A DNA stretch of 64,000 nucleotides from Olsenella sp. An290 (GCF_002159535.1 NZ_NFIU01000001.1:248001-312000), one strand, 5' to 3'. Shown: positions 42,240 through 50,644, counted from the first letter of the stretch. The notes: generated from the letters alone by a model not told the origin. A program made the numbers and translations.

Positions 42240-43493
42240 ATGGCAAACAGGGTCAACACCTCTTGGAAGCTCAAGCTCGCGTGCGTGTGGGGCGGCGAGC
42301 TGGTCTCCGTGCTCACGAGCTCCATCCTGCAGATGGGCTTTGTCTGGCACATCACGCTCACCACGAACTCGGCGAGCATGCTCTCCCTGGCGTCGCTCGC
42401 GGGCTTCCTGCCGCTTGCGCTCTTTGGCATGTTTGCGGGGGCCATCGTGGACCGACTGCCGCTCAGGGTCACGCTCGTGGGGGCCGACCTCTTCATCGCC
42501 GCGGTGAGCGCCGTCGTGGCGATGGTCTCGCTCACGGGGGCGCTGCCCGTGTGGGTGGTCATGGTCGCGCTCTTTGTGCGCGCCATCGGCAGCTCCCTGC
42601 ACACGCCGGCCTTCCAGGCGCTCACGCCGCTCGTGGCGCCGACCGAGCACCTCACGCGCCTCGCGGGCGTGACACAGGCGGTGCAGTCCGGCGGCTACAT
42701 TCTGGGCACGGCCGTCGCGGCGGTGATCTACCCGCTCTGGGGGCTCACGGCCATGATTGCGCTCGACGTGGCCGGGGCGCTCGTCGCGACGGTCGCAGTG
42801 CTGGCGGCTCGGCTCGACGTGGGCGGCGCGGGGCAGGGCGCGCAGGCGGGCGAGAAGAACCTCGGCCTCGCGGCGCAGGCCCGCGCCCTCGTGGCCGAGA
42901 CCGCCGACGGCTACCGCGTCCTGCGCGGCTATCGCGGGCTCTTCGCGCTTTTGTGGTGCGGCTTTGCCTTCACACTGGTCTTCTCGCCCATCTCGGCGCT
43001 CTTCCCGCTCATGACGCTCGACCACTTCGGCGGCACCACGGGCGACGCCGCCACGGCGGAGGTCGTGTTCTCGGTGGGCATGATCGTGGGCTCGGCACTG
43101 CTCACGGCAACGGGAGGGTTCAAGAACCGTGCGCTCACCGTCTGCTTTGCCACGGCGCTCTACGGCTTTGCGACGCTGGCCGCGGGCTGCGCGGGACCGA
43201 GCGCCGGCGGCATGCGGCTCTTCTTTGTGATGAGCTTCCTTATGGGCCTGAGCTCGCCGTTCTATTCCGGCCCGCAGACCGCCCTCATGCAGGAAAAGGT
43301 CCCGCCCGAGTACCTGGGGCGTGTCTTTGGCCTCTATGGTGCCATCATGTCATGGGCGCTGCCGCTTGGCCTGGCGTTCTCGTCGCTCTTCGCGGACGCG
43401 GTGGGCGCGCCGGCGTGGTTCCTTGGCGCGGGCATCGCGATGATTCTTCTTGCCTGCGTGACCTGGTCAATCCCCGCCATTCGTCGCATCTAA
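42240..43493 (+). CDS. MFS transporter (macrolide-efflux-like)
   Basis: 417 aa, 12 membrane segments. Motif A-like GMFAGAIVDRLPLRVTL between segments 2 and 3, and PPEYLGRVFGLYGAIMSW in the second half, as in MefA/enterobactin exporter-type MFS proteins. Efflux of a drug or metabolite is likely. Start ATG 42240 follows GGGAGTTCTT. A degraded duplicate lies at 31600. The 3' end is tandemly duplicated. Confidence 0.85.
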   Translation: MANRVNTSWKLKLACVWGGELVSVLTSSILQMGFVWHITLTTNSASMLSLASLAGFLPLALFGMFAGAIVDRLPLRVTLVGADLFIAAVSAVVAMVSLTGALPVWVVMVALFVRAIGSSLHTPAFQALTPLVAPTEHLTRLAGVTQAVQSGGYILGTAVAAVIYPLWGLTAMIALDVAGALVATVAVLAARLDVGGAGQGAQAGEKNLGLAAQARALVAETADGYRVLRGYRGLFALLWCGFAFTLVFSPISALFPLMTLDHFGGTTGDAATAEVVFSVGMIVGSALLTATGGFKNRALTVCFATALYGFATLAAGCAGPSAGGMRLFFVMSFLMGLSSPFYSGPQTALMQEKVPPEYLGRVFGLYGAIMSWALPLGLAFSSLFADAVGAPAWFLGAGIAMILLACVTWSIPAIRRI

Positions 43494-43538
43494 AAGGGTG
43501 ACCTGGTCAATCCCCGCCATTCGTCGCATCTAAAAGGG
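43459..43538 (+). repeat. Tandem 40-bp duplication of the MFS gene 3' end
   Basis: The last codons and stop (GACCTGGTCAATCCCCGCCA and onward to TCTAAAAGGG) are repeated exactly with a 40-base period. The second copy is non-coding and abuts a large palindrome, so it probably arose during that insertion. Confidence 0.85.
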
Positions 43539-43628
43539 GACGTGTTTTTCCTCTCAGAGTTTTTGGGACAGGTTATACTCCGCAGGCATAACCTGTCCCA
43601 AATTCTCCGAGAGGAAAAACACGTCCCC
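43536..43628. repeat. Imperfect 41-bp inverted repeat
   Basis: Arms 43536-43576 and 43588-43628 with about three mismatches and an 11-base loop. Shares GGGGAC, TCTCAGAG, TTTTGGGACAGG with the palindrome at 27939. Between convergent genes, so a terminator role is possible. Confidence 0.8.
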
Positions 43629-43670
43629 AATTTGCAGGCAAGCATGAACTACAGGTGGCTGCGCAGACAG

Positions 43671-44105
43671 TTATTCCCAGGTCCCGTTCACAATCCCCAG
43701 CGTGAGCTCGTCGCGGCTGCCGGCATAGTACTTGTCCAGCACGGCGGCAAAGACGGGGTCGACGTCCGTGAGCTCGAAGAGCGTCATCGACGAGCGGACC
43801 TTGAGGGCGTCGATGCTCCCCAGCACGGCAACGGGGTCGCCTCCCGGTAGGGCGAGAAGTGCGTGCGAGATCTCAAGAAGACGCTCCCTGAGCAGGGGAT
43901 GGTTGACGTATGCGTCAAGCTCCTCGCGGCTGGCGATGCCATAGCGCTCCGCCATGGGGCTGCGCCCGAGCCCGCGCGCCTGCGGGAAGACGAACCAGAT
44001 CCAGTGGCTCCGCTTGCGGCCGGCGCGAATCTCGGCGAGCGCCTGCTCAAAGGCGCCGCCCGCCTGCGCGCGCACGAAGCGCTCGATGTCAAAGCCTGCG
44101 GTCAT
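43671..44105 (-). CDS. DUF1810 family protein
   Basis: 144 aa, usual length. Diagnostic HWIWFVFPQARGLGRSPMAERYGI and YVNHPLLRERLLE, ending LTLGIVNG. Calpastatin-like small soluble protein of unknown function. Start ATG 44105 follows GGGAGGGGTGGCGC. Divergent from tag. Confidence 0.88.
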   Translation of the reverse strand: MTAGFDIERFVRAQAGGAFEQALAEIRAGRKRSHWIWFVFPQARGLGRSPMAERYGIASREELDAYVNHPLLRERLLEISHALLALPGGDPVAVLGSIDALKVRSSMTLFELTDVDPVFAAVLDKYYAGSRDELTLGIVNGTWE

Positions 44106-44168
44106 GCGCCACCCCTCCCGTTTGTCAGATAATAGACCTGTTGCCTGCCGAGAAGAGCGGAGACCTGT

Positions 44169-44789
44169 ATGTCCTACTGCGACTGGGACACCACCGACGA
44201 GCTCTGCCTGCGCTACCACGACGAGGAGTGGGGCGTGCCCCTGCACGACGACTGCGGGCAGTTTGAGTTCCTCTCGCTCGAGGTCATGCAGTGCGGGCTC
44301 AACTGGACCATGATGCTGCACAAGCGCGAGGTGCTCCGCGCGTGCTTCGCGGGCTTTGACTACGATGTCGTGGCGGCGTTCGGGCGGGAGGACGTCGAGC
44401 GCATCCTGGAGACGCCGGGTATGATCCGCTCCCGCCGCAAGGTTGAGGCTATCATCAACAACGCGCACTGCTTCCAGCAGGTTCGTGAGGAGTTCGGCAG
44501 CTTTGACGCCTATCTCTGGGGCTTCTCGGACGGCAGGACGATTCTCTACAACAAGCATGCCGACGGGTGGATTCCCGCGAGCAACGGCCTCTCGGTGCGC
44601 GTGGCGGATGATCTCAAGCGCCGCGGCTTCAAGTACCTGGGCCCCACGACGGTCTACTCGCACCTGCAGGCCTGCGGCATCATCAACGACCACGCCCGCG
44701 AGTGCCCGCGCTACGCCGCGGTCAACGCCATGGGCCCCACGGTCGAGAGGCGCCGCTACCTCGAGAAGGACGTCCGGCACTACGAGTAA
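44169..44789 (+). CDS. tag: DNA-3-methyladenine glycosylase I
   Basis: 206 aa. TAG family: Cys4 and His17 at the start (YCDW, RYHDEEWG) and the C-terminal pair HARECPRY complete the zinc site; LEVMQCGLNWTMMLHKREVLR forms the base pocket. Excises 3-methyladenine from alkylated DNA. Start preceded by GAAGAGCGGAGACC. Followed by a REP-like unit. Confidence 0.93.
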   Translation: MSYCDWDTTDELCLRYHDEEWGVPLHDDCGQFEFLSLEVMQCGLNWTMMLHKREVLRACFAGFDYDVVAAFGREDVERILETPGMIRSRRKVEAIINNAHCFQQVREEFGSFDAYLWGFSDGRTILYNKHADGWIPASNGLSVRVADDLKRRGFKYLGPTTVYSHLQACGIINDHARECPRYAAVNAMGPTVERRRYLEKDVRHYE

Positions 44790-44798
44790 GCCAAAATG

Positions 44799-44825
44799 AG
44801 TCAAAGGGGACAGTCACTTTTGCAC
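44799..44825. repeat. Single REP-like unit after tag
   Basis: TCAAAGGGGACAGTCACTTT followed by TGCAC; the left end is altered (AGTCAAA). Sits between tag and the SWIM gene. Confidence 0.65.
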
Positions 44826-44852
44826 CATTCGCTCGTGAGGGGAGTCGCAGCG

Positions 44853-45308
44853 ATGACCAAGCTTCCGTATCTGGCGAGCGGCGCCTCTCTGTGGAGGGGC
44901 TACGACTACTATGTCGCTCACAAGGTGCTTTCGTGGGAACCCTCGGGGCCAGGGGATTATCCGCAGCAGTTCGACGGGGTCGTCTCGGGAAGCGGCGATA
45001 GGTCCTACGAGGTACACATCGATAGAGCGCATCCCAAGAAGTCCACCTGCACCTGCCCCTTTGCGGAGGGACGTCACGTCATCTGCAAACACATGGTTGC
45101 ACTCTACTACACCATCTATCCCGCCGAGGCGGACGAGCTCCTGCACGCGCGGGAGTGCTGGGAGGCGGAGGAGGCCGCGCGCGAGGAGGCCCATCGTGCG
45201 GAGACGTGGCAGTACGTGAAGGGCCTCAAGAAGACCGAGCTCCAGGAGGAGCTCTATCGAGCGCTGCTCGAAATCGATGACCTGCGTGATCGTAGCCGCT
45301 GGTGGTAA
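44853..45308 (+). CDS. SWIM zinc-finger protein
   Basis: 151 aa. SWIM motif C-x-C-x9-C-x-H at about residues 65-78 (CTCPFAEGRHVICKH), followed by a charged helical region. SWIM domains bind DNA, RNA or protein; here it is a small stand-alone protein of unknown function. Start ATG 44853 with GAGGGGAG upstream. Directly precedes the leader RNA promoter. Confidence 0.8.
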   Translation: MTKLPYLASGASLWRGYDYYVAHKVLSWEPSGPGDYPQQFDGVVSGSGDRSYEVHIDRAHPKKSTCTCPFAEGRHVICKHMVALYYTIYPAEADELLHARECWEAEEAAREEAHRAETWQYVKGLKKTELQEELYRALLEIDDLRDRSRWW

Positions 45309-45326
45309 AAAGGCAGTCATTTTAGG

Positions 45327-45354
45327 AAACATATGTTCCTAGTTATGCTATACT
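45327..45354 (+). promoter_or_regulatory. Promoter of leader RNA copy B with LexA-like box
   Basis: AAACATATGTTC (45327-45338), one base off GAACnnnnGTTC, within the larger dyad AGGAA/TTCCT; ten bases on is TATACT (45349-45354). Geometry is the same as copy A. Confidence 0.5.
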
Positions 45355-45360
45355 ATCCAC

Positions 45361-45552
45361 AAGGTACGAGGACAACAAGAGCGGCACGGAGGCCCCCAAT
45401 GGTACGTGTCGACGGGTGATCAGGGGCAGTAGGGACTGGTCACACTTGTTTGTCTCGGGTGGGTTGGTACGCCCATCTTCCGGCACCCGCAAAGTCCGGA
45501 GCTCACAGTCTGTGCAGGTTTGTTTGCCGTGAGTGAGACGGGGGGTTCAGCT
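45361..45552 (+). ncRNA. Structured leader RNA, copy B
   Basis: About 190 nt from the expected start to the DUF1016 ATG. Helices: CGGCACG (45382-45388) with CGTGTCG (45405-45411); GTGATCAG (45416-45423) with CTGGTCAC (45436-45443); TTCCGG (45478-45483) with CCGGAG (45496-45501); CTCAC (45502-45506) with GTGAG (45529-45533). Compared with copy A, helix 1 has a G-C to A-U exchange and a G-C to G-U change, helix 2 a C-G to U-G change, and helix 3 a U-A to U-G change. All preserve pairing. No known class is recognised. Confidence 0.65.
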
Positions 45553-46602
45553 ATGGCCAAGAAATCCATCAAGCAGTTTGACGAGAAGAACGACGAGCAG
45601 GTCTACGTATCCGTCCGCGAGACGTTGGAGTCTGCGCGCGGCAAGGTGGAGCGCGCCGTCAACAGCGCCATGGTCGAGGCGTACTGGGAGATCGGGCGCC
45701 AGATCGCGGAGGCGACGGGGGAGCGCGCCGAGTACGGGAAGCATCTTCTCCAGTATCTGTCCGAGAGGTTGATGGCTGAATATGGAAAAGGCTTTACGGA
45801 GAGGAACTTGCGCCAGATGCGCTCATTCTATCTGGCGTTCCCAATTCGGCACACACTGTGTGCCGAATTGAGCTGGTCGATTTATCGGCGCTTGACGCGC
45901 ATTCCAGATAAGGAACAGCGCGAGTTCTATATGCATGCAGCGGCGGAAGAGCACTGGACCGTCCGTCAGCTCGACCACCAGATTGCAACGTTCTATCGCG
46001 AGCGCCTGCTCTCCTCGCAGGGCGAGAAGCACGAGCTCATCCGCGCTGAGATTCAGCGCTCCGAGCCCGTGACGGCAGCCGATGACTTCATCAAGGACCC
46101 GTACGTTCTGGACTTCCTTGACCTGGGTGGTCGCACGGACTTTGACGAGCATCAGCTCGAGCAGGCGCTCATGACGCGGCTGCAGGAGTTCATGCTTGAG
46201 CTGGGACGAGGCTTTGCCTTCGTTGGCCGCCAGTACTGGCTTGATGGTGAGCAGGCGAGCTACTACGTCGACCTGGTCTTCTACAACATCAAGCTCAAGT
46301 GCTACGTGCTCATCGAGCTCAAGACGCGTCCGCTCAACGCCAAGGACGTGGGACAGATGGACTTCTACGTTCGCCTGTTCAACGAGAAGTACGCCGGCTC
46401 GGACGACAATCCGACCATAGGTCTCATTCTCTGCTCGAGCTCCGACCGAACGGTGGCAAAGTACTCCGCGCTCGCTGACGGCAAGGGGCTCTTTGCCTCG
46501 AGTTATGTCACGTGCCTTCCAACCGAGGAGGAACTGACCGACGCCCTCGAGCCCACGCGTCGTGCAATTGCGGAGGCCCGGGCGGAGCGAGAGGAGGAGT
46601 AA
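45553..46602 (+). CDS. DUF1016 (YhcG-type) PDDEXK nuclease-fold protein
   Basis: 349 aa. N-terminal DUF1016 helical domain (VNSAMVEAYWEIGRQIAEA, YGKGFTERNLRQMRSFY) and C-terminal PDDEXK domain with YYVDLVFYNIKLKCYVLIELKTRPL (D and E-x-K) and a later Q residue. Family members occur in restriction or defence islands and are predicted nucleases. Start ATG 45553 after GGGGGGTTCAGCT; an upstream TTG lies in the leader. The long structured leader suggests post-transcriptional control. Confidence 0.88.
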   Translation: MAKKSIKQFDEKNDEQVYVSVRETLESARGKVERAVNSAMVEAYWEIGRQIAEATGERAEYGKHLLQYLSERLMAEYGKGFTERNLRQMRSFYLAFPIRHTLCAELSWSIYRRLTRIPDKEQREFYMHAAAEEHWTVRQLDHQIATFYRERLLSSQGEKHELIRAEIQRSEPVTAADDFIKDPYVLDFLDLGGRTDFDEHQLEQALMTRLQEFMLELGRGFAFVGRQYWLDGEQASYYVDLVFYNIKLKCYVLIELKTRPLNAKDVGQMDFYVRLFNEKYAGSDDNPTIGLILCSSSDRTVAKYSALADGKGLFASSYVTCLPTEEELTDALEPTRRAIAEARAEREEE

Positions 46603-46611
46603 TTGCTGGGC

Positions 46612-46637
46612 GCCCGTCTGCTCGTTTGGAGACGGGC
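46612..46637. terminator. Hairpin between convergent genes
   Basis: GCCCGTCT/AGACGGGC with a 10-base loop. Ten bases after the DUF1016 stop and 24 before the end of the opposite gene; may serve both. Confidence 0.55.
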
Positions 46638-46661
46638 ACCAACTAGAAAACCGAAAAAGTG

Positions 46662-47615
46662 CTAGAGCTCGCGCTCCATGGGAATGGCGACGTAGCGTGG
46701 CGTGCTCACGGGTGCTCCGGCAGGCTCAAAGCAGAGTTTGGCCCAGAACGTTCGCGCCGGCTCGTTGCCCTGGATGTAGGCCAGGCGTACACGAGAGAAG
46801 CCCTTGGCTCGCAGCCGGCGGAGTTCATCCCGCACGACCTGGGAGCCAATCCCGCACCCATGCCACGCGCCGTCGACCATGAGAAGTCCCACGTAGGCAG
46901 CTCGCTCATCGGGGTAGCTGCGGACGATGTCCATGACGGCAACGAGCTTCCCCTGCGCAAAGAAGCCGAGGAAAACCTTCTGATCGGCGCGGCATCCGGG
47001 AGGGAGCTCGCGGAGCGCCTGGGCTAGGTTCTCGAGCGTCGGCCGCTCGCCGTAGAGCTCGTAGTACGCGGGGTTGCTCTCGCAAAGGGCAAGGAGGGCG
47101 GGAAGGTCCTCGTCGGTGAGCCTGCGTCGTGCAAAGGGGGAGAGGTCGACCACGCGTACGGTGCGGCCGCGCTCGCGCAGCAGCGCAATCAGGTCCGTGG
47201 TGGCAAGAAGCACGGTGGCGGTGTTATCGCACGGGTGCACGGTCACGCGCCCGGCGTCGACGAGCTCCCGGTCGACCACGACCTCCACGCGCCCCTCGGT
47301 ATCGTTCAGCGCACCGAGGGGCGTGACGGAGCCTGGCACGAGGCCGAGCATCTCTCCCAGGTCCTTCTCGCTGGCAAATGAGAGCCGACGCGAGCCCAGA
47401 CACTCCTGGATCTCTCGCAGCGAGACGTCCTTCTCGTCCGGCAGACTGACGAGGTAGTACGCACGATGCTTGTCGTCTCGCAGAAAGAGGTTCTTGGCGC
47501 CAAGCTCCAGATGAGGGATGCCCGCGGCGTGCGCCTGCTCCACGGTGAAGACCGCCTCATGCTCGTAGAGCTCGTAGGCGATTCCGGCCTGGTCGAGCAG
47601 CGCGATCGTCTCCAC
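46662..47615 (-). CDS. ProX/YbaK-type aminoacyl-tRNA deacylase fused to a GNAT acetyltransferase
   Basis: About 317 aa. N-terminal YbaK/ProX domain (LLDQAGIAYELYEHEAVFTVEQA, GAKNLFLRDDKHRAYYLV, VPGSVTPLGALND, TVHPCDNTATV), which hydrolyses mischarged prolyl-tRNA in relatives. From about residue 165 a GNAT domain (FLGFFAQGKLVAVMDIV, HGCGIGSQVVRDEL). The start is uncertain: GTG 47615 is chosen to match family length, but a REP-like unit occupies the usual ribosome-site position and offers in-frame GTG and TTG codons. Confidence 0.75.
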   Translation of the reverse strand: METIALLDQAGIAYELYEHEAVFTVEQAHAAGIPHLELGAKNLFLRDDKHRAYYLVSLPDEKDVSLREIQECLGSRRLSFASEKDLGEMLGLVPGSVTPLGALNDTEGRVEVVVDRELVDAGRVTVHPCDNTATVLLATTDLIALLRERGRTVRVVDLSPFARRRLTDEDLPALLALCESNPAYYELYGERPTLENLAQALRELPPGCRADQKVFLGFFAQGKLVAVMDIVRSYPDERAAYVGLLMVDGAWHGCGIGSQVVRDELRRLRAKGFSRVRLAYIQGNEPARTFWAKLCFEPAGAPVSTPRYVAIPMEREL

Positions 47616-47627
47616 CTTGCCGAGAGC

Positions 47628-47654
47628 GTGCAAAAGTGCCTGTCCCCTTTGCAC
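47628..47654. repeat. Single REP-like unit at a gene junction
   Basis: GTGCAAA...TTTGCAC with AGTGCCTGTCCCC inside. It fills the whole gap between the stop at 47656 and the likely start of the ProX-GNAT gene. Confidence 0.75.
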
Positions 47655-47655
47655 G

Positions 47656-48321
47656 TTAGCGCTCGAGCTTGGGGATGACGGCGATGGAGGGGTCGACCTC
47701 GGCGGCAAAGGCGTCGAGGTCGGCGTAGGTGCCGACGATGCTGCCGTAGTGGGTGGGCACCACGGCGGCAGGGCGCAGCGCGTTCACAAAGGCGGCCGCC
47801 TGGTGCGGGTCGCAGGTGTACGTGCCGCCGATGGGCACGAGCGCCACGTCGCAGCTCACGGTCTCGTTGTCCGGGTTCTGGTCAGTGTCGCCGGAGACGT
47901 AGTAGCGCGTGGGCTCTCCGTCGAGCGTCACCACGTAGCCGAGCCAGCCGTTCTCGCGCGGGTGCATGCCCAGGCGCTCGGGCTCCACGTTGTATGCGGG
48001 GACCGCCTCTGCGCAAAGCCCCGGCAGCTCGACCTTCTCGCCGGCGGCCATGAGGCGCACGGCCGCCGCGCCCAGCCCCGCGACCTCGTCCGCCATGCTC
48101 TCAGGCGCCACGACCACGGTCTTCTCGCCGGCCACACGCGCATAGTCCTCGGGCGAGAGGTGGTCGTAGTGGGCGTGCGTGATGAGCACATAGTCCGCGT
48201 CGTGCGCGGCCTCGGCGTCGGCGAGCGCAAAGGGATCGAAGTAGGCAATGGTGCCGCCCGCCCCCTCAAGACGGATGGCGCTCTGCGTGAACACGCGGAC
48301 GTTCTCGAGGCTAACGCTCAT
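47656..48321 (-). CDS. Metallo-beta-lactamase-fold hydrolase (UlaG-like)
   Basis: 221 aa. Metal motif ITHAHYDHLS near residue 50, further ligands D142 (YYVSGDTD) and H190 (VVPTHYGS). Resembles UPF0173/UlaG-type metal-dependent hydrolases. Substrate unknown. Start ATG 48321 follows AAAGGGGTCGTC. Confidence 0.85.
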   Translation of the reverse strand: MSVSLENVRVFTQSAIRLEGAGGTIAYFDPFALADAEAAHDADYVLITHAHYDHLSPEDYARVAGEKTVVVAPESMADEVAGLGAAAVRLMAAGEKVELPGLCAEAVPAYNVEPERLGMHPRENGWLGYVVTLDGEPTRYYVSGDTDQNPDNETVSCDVALVPIGGTYTCDPHQAAAFVNALRPAAVVPTHYGSIVGTYADLDAFAAEVDPSIAVIPKLER

Positions 48322-48390
48322 GACGACCCCTTTCGGTATGAGGCGAACATGACAATTCTAGTCTCGTGCTCGCTGTATGGGAGGTGCGCG

Positions 48391-49401
48391 CTAAATGGCG
48401 GCGCGGATCGCGTCGAGCATCTCCGCGCAGCGCACCGAGGCTCCGTGCGGCATGACGGGGGACTCGACCTCGCCGTCGAGCAGCAGGCCAACAAAGTGCT
48501 CGATCTCGCCGAAGAAGTCGTCGACGGGATGGGGGAGGTCAAGCTCGAGGGGCCTCTCGCCCGCGCGCTCGATCGTGACGCGCTCGGGTCGGTGCGGCTG
48601 TTCGACCACAATCTGCCCCTCGGACCCCACGAGCCTCGCGTAGCGCGTGTTGCCGCGGTCCGCCGCGGCGAGCAGGCGCGCGGTCTTCTCACCAAAGCGA
48701 AGCTCGGCGTCGACGGCGCAGTCAACGCCCGCCTCCCAGCGCGCCTCGGCGCGGGCCACCTCGAACGTGCCGGGAAGGTAGTCCTCGATCCAGGCGGCGC
48801 AGTAGATGCCGGTGTCCAGAAGCATGCCGCCGCCAACGGGCGCGGAGAGGTAGTCGCCCCCGCGCGCGATGCGCTCGAGCATGGCGTTTTGGAGGACGGC
48901 CTCGACGCGTTCGAGCCGTCCGATCGCCCCGTCTGCGACGAGCTCGCGGACTCGCTGGTAGGCGGGGAGAAAGCGCGTCTTCATGCCCTCCATGAGAAGC
49001 GTGCCGGTCCTGTGGGAGACCTCGGCGAGCCTGCGGGTCTCCTCCGCGCTCACGCAGAGGGGCTTCTCGCAGAGGACCGCCTTGCCCGCACGGAGCGCCG
49101 CCGTGCCCCACTCGAGGTGCATCCCGTGGGGGAGGGCAAGGTAGATGGCATCGAGGTCGGGTCGGGCAAGAAGGGCGGAGTGCGCCGTGCCGGCAACGCC
49201 GCCGAGGGCCCCGTCGGAGAGCGCCCCGCTCTCGGGGACGCCGTGCTCGAGGGCAAACGCCTCGGCCTTCTCGGCGGAGCGGCAGCTTATGGCGACGAGC
49301 TCGCAGCGCGGGTCGTGGGAGAGGCTGCGCGCAAAGCGATGCGCGATCTTGCCCGCCCCGAGGATTCCCCAGCGTACGACGCGCCCGTCCTTCTTGCCCA
49401 T
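48391..49401 (-). CDS. Gfo/Idh/MocA-family oxidoreductase
   Basis: 336 aa. Rossmann NAD(P) site WGILGAGKIAHRFARSL, the family EKP motif (VLCEKPLCVS) and GGGMLLDTGIYCAAW in the C-terminal alpha/beta domain. Probably oxidises a sugar or inositol-like substrate. Start ATG 49401 with a weak GGAAGTAGC. Same strand as the next two genes, with a 4-base gap to the small gene upstream. Confidence 0.9.
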   Translation of the reverse strand: MGKKDGRVVRWGILGAGKIAHRFARSLSHDPRCELVAISCRSAEKAEAFALEHGVPESGALSDGALGGVAGTAHSALLARPDLDAIYLALPHGMHLEWGTAALRAGKAVLCEKPLCVSAEETRRLAEVSHRTGTLLMEGMKTRFLPAYQRVRELVADGAIGRLERVEAVLQNAMLERIARGGDYLSAPVGGGMLLDTGIYCAAWIEDYLPGTFEVARAEARWEAGVDCAVDAELRFGEKTARLLAAADRGNTRYARLVGSEGQIVVEQPHRPERVTIERAGERPLELDLPHPVDDFFGEIEHFVGLLLDGEVESPVMPHGASVRCAEMLDAIRAAI

Positions 49402-49405
49402 GACG

Positions 49406-49699
49406 CTACTTCCTGCCAAAGATCCCGCCCAGGCCTCCCAGGCCGCCGAGCAGGCCGCCAAGGCCGCCGGCGAGCTTTCCGAGGTCAAGGCTCCCCAGGT
49501 CAAGCCCGCTGAGGTCCAGGCTGCCGTCGGCGATTCCGCTCTTGACGCCGTCAACGATCTGGGAGAGGTCGCCCTCGCCAAGCTCTTGGCCAGTGAGCTC
49601 CTCGATGGTGCCCTTGGGGTCGGAGACAAGGTCCTGAAGCTTCTCGGGTGCGTCCGCGAGGGCCGCGGAGACCTGGGCGATGATTGCCTGAACGTCCAT
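49406..49699 (-). CDS. Small Gly/Leu-rich protein, function unknown
   Basis: 97 aa. The first 55 residues are helical and acidic (IIAQVSAALADAPEKLQDLVSDPKGTIEELTGQ); the rest is a low-complexity LDLGSLDLGKLAGGLGG tract ending IFGRK. Start ATG 49699 follows AAAGGATGCAC. Co-transcribed with the oxidoreductase. Confidence 0.65.
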   Translation of the reverse strand: MDVQAIIAQVSAALADAPEKLQDLVSDPKGTIEELTGQELGEGDLSQIVDGVKSGIADGSLDLSGLDLGSLDLGKLAGGLGGLLGGLGGLGGIFGRK

Positions 49700-49851
49700 G
49701 TGCATCCTTTCGTCGTGCGCCGGCGGGGCCTCTTGCGCGCAGATTATACTCACTCGCGGGAGATTGGGCGCAAAAGAGGCGCGGCAGCGGCTATTCGGGC
49801 GCTATCCCCGCGCAGTCACCGGAAGACGGCGCAGTGCGCAGAAGCCTCGAG

Positions 49852-50616
49852 TCAGGCGTGCAAGGCAAGAAGGGCCCGTTCGGCGCGCAGGAGCAGCGGG
49901 TAGGGGAGCAGCTTGGAGGCAACGTAGAAGGCGCGCATGTCGGGGGAGGGGATGCAGAGCGCCCGCCCGGCACGCGCGGCGGCGAGGGCGCGCTCCGCCA
50001 CGCGCCCCACGTCCTCAAAGCCGGTGAGGCCCGCCATGCGCGCGGCGACGTCGCCCGCCCCCGCGTGGTCGAGAAACCCCGTGCGCATGAACTTGGGGCA
50101 GAGCGCCGTCACGTGGATGCCCACGTCCCCGAGCTCCGCGTCGAGAGCGCGCGAGAAGTCCAGGACAAATCGCTTGGCCGCCGAGTACGTGGCGAGGCCT
50201 GGCTGCGGCATGAAGGCGGCCACGCTGGCCACGTTGAGGACGCGCGAGCCCGCCGCCATGTACGGCAGCGCGCGGTACGTGAGCTCCACGGGCGCGAGCA
50301 TGAGCAGGCGCACCATGTCCGCGTTGTCGGCCGCGGGCATGTCCGCGAAGTCGCCGAACGTCCCAAAGCCGGCGTTGTTGACGAGAAGCGCCACGCGGGC
50401 GCCGGGCGTCTCGGCGAGCGCCGCCTCGAGCACCTCGAACGACGCCGGCTCCGTGAGGTCGAGCGCGAACGGGCGCACGCGCGGGGACGTGCGCTCGGCG
50501 TGGCGCGAGACGGCCCAGACCTCGTCGAGCGGCCCAAAGGCGCCCTCGACGAGCAGGCGCACGAGCTCGGCCCCGAGCCCGGACGACGCCCCGGTGACGA
50601 TTGCGATGTCGGTCAT
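49852..50616 (-). CDS. Short-chain dehydrogenase/reductase
   Basis: 254 aa. TGASSGLG cofactor loop, NNAG, catalytic Ser in NVASVAAFM and YSAAK (Tyr-x-x-x-Lys). Classical SDR, substrate unknown. Start ATG 50616 follows GGAAGGAGCCGAGC. Confidence 0.9.
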   Translation of the reverse strand: MTDIAIVTGASSGLGAELVRLLVEGAFGPLDEVWAVSRHAERTSPRVRPFALDLTEPASFEVLEAALAETPGARVALLVNNAGFGTFGDFADMPAADNADMVRLLMLAPVELTYRALPYMAAGSRVLNVASVAAFMPQPGLATYSAAKRFVLDFSRALDAELGDVGIHVTALCPKFMRTGFLDHAGAGDVAARMAGLTGFEDVGRVAERALAAARAGRALCIPSPDMRAFYVASKLLPYPLLLRAERALLALHA

Positions 50617-50644
50617 GCTCGGCTCCTTCCGCACGGCGGCTCAC

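Noticed and set aside
45440-45500. T-box-like sequence GGGTGGGTTGGTACGCCC in the leader RNA
   Set aside because: The match to the T-box antiterminator core is partial, no specifier loop is visible, and the downstream gene is not amino-acid related. It fits a simple hairpin instead.
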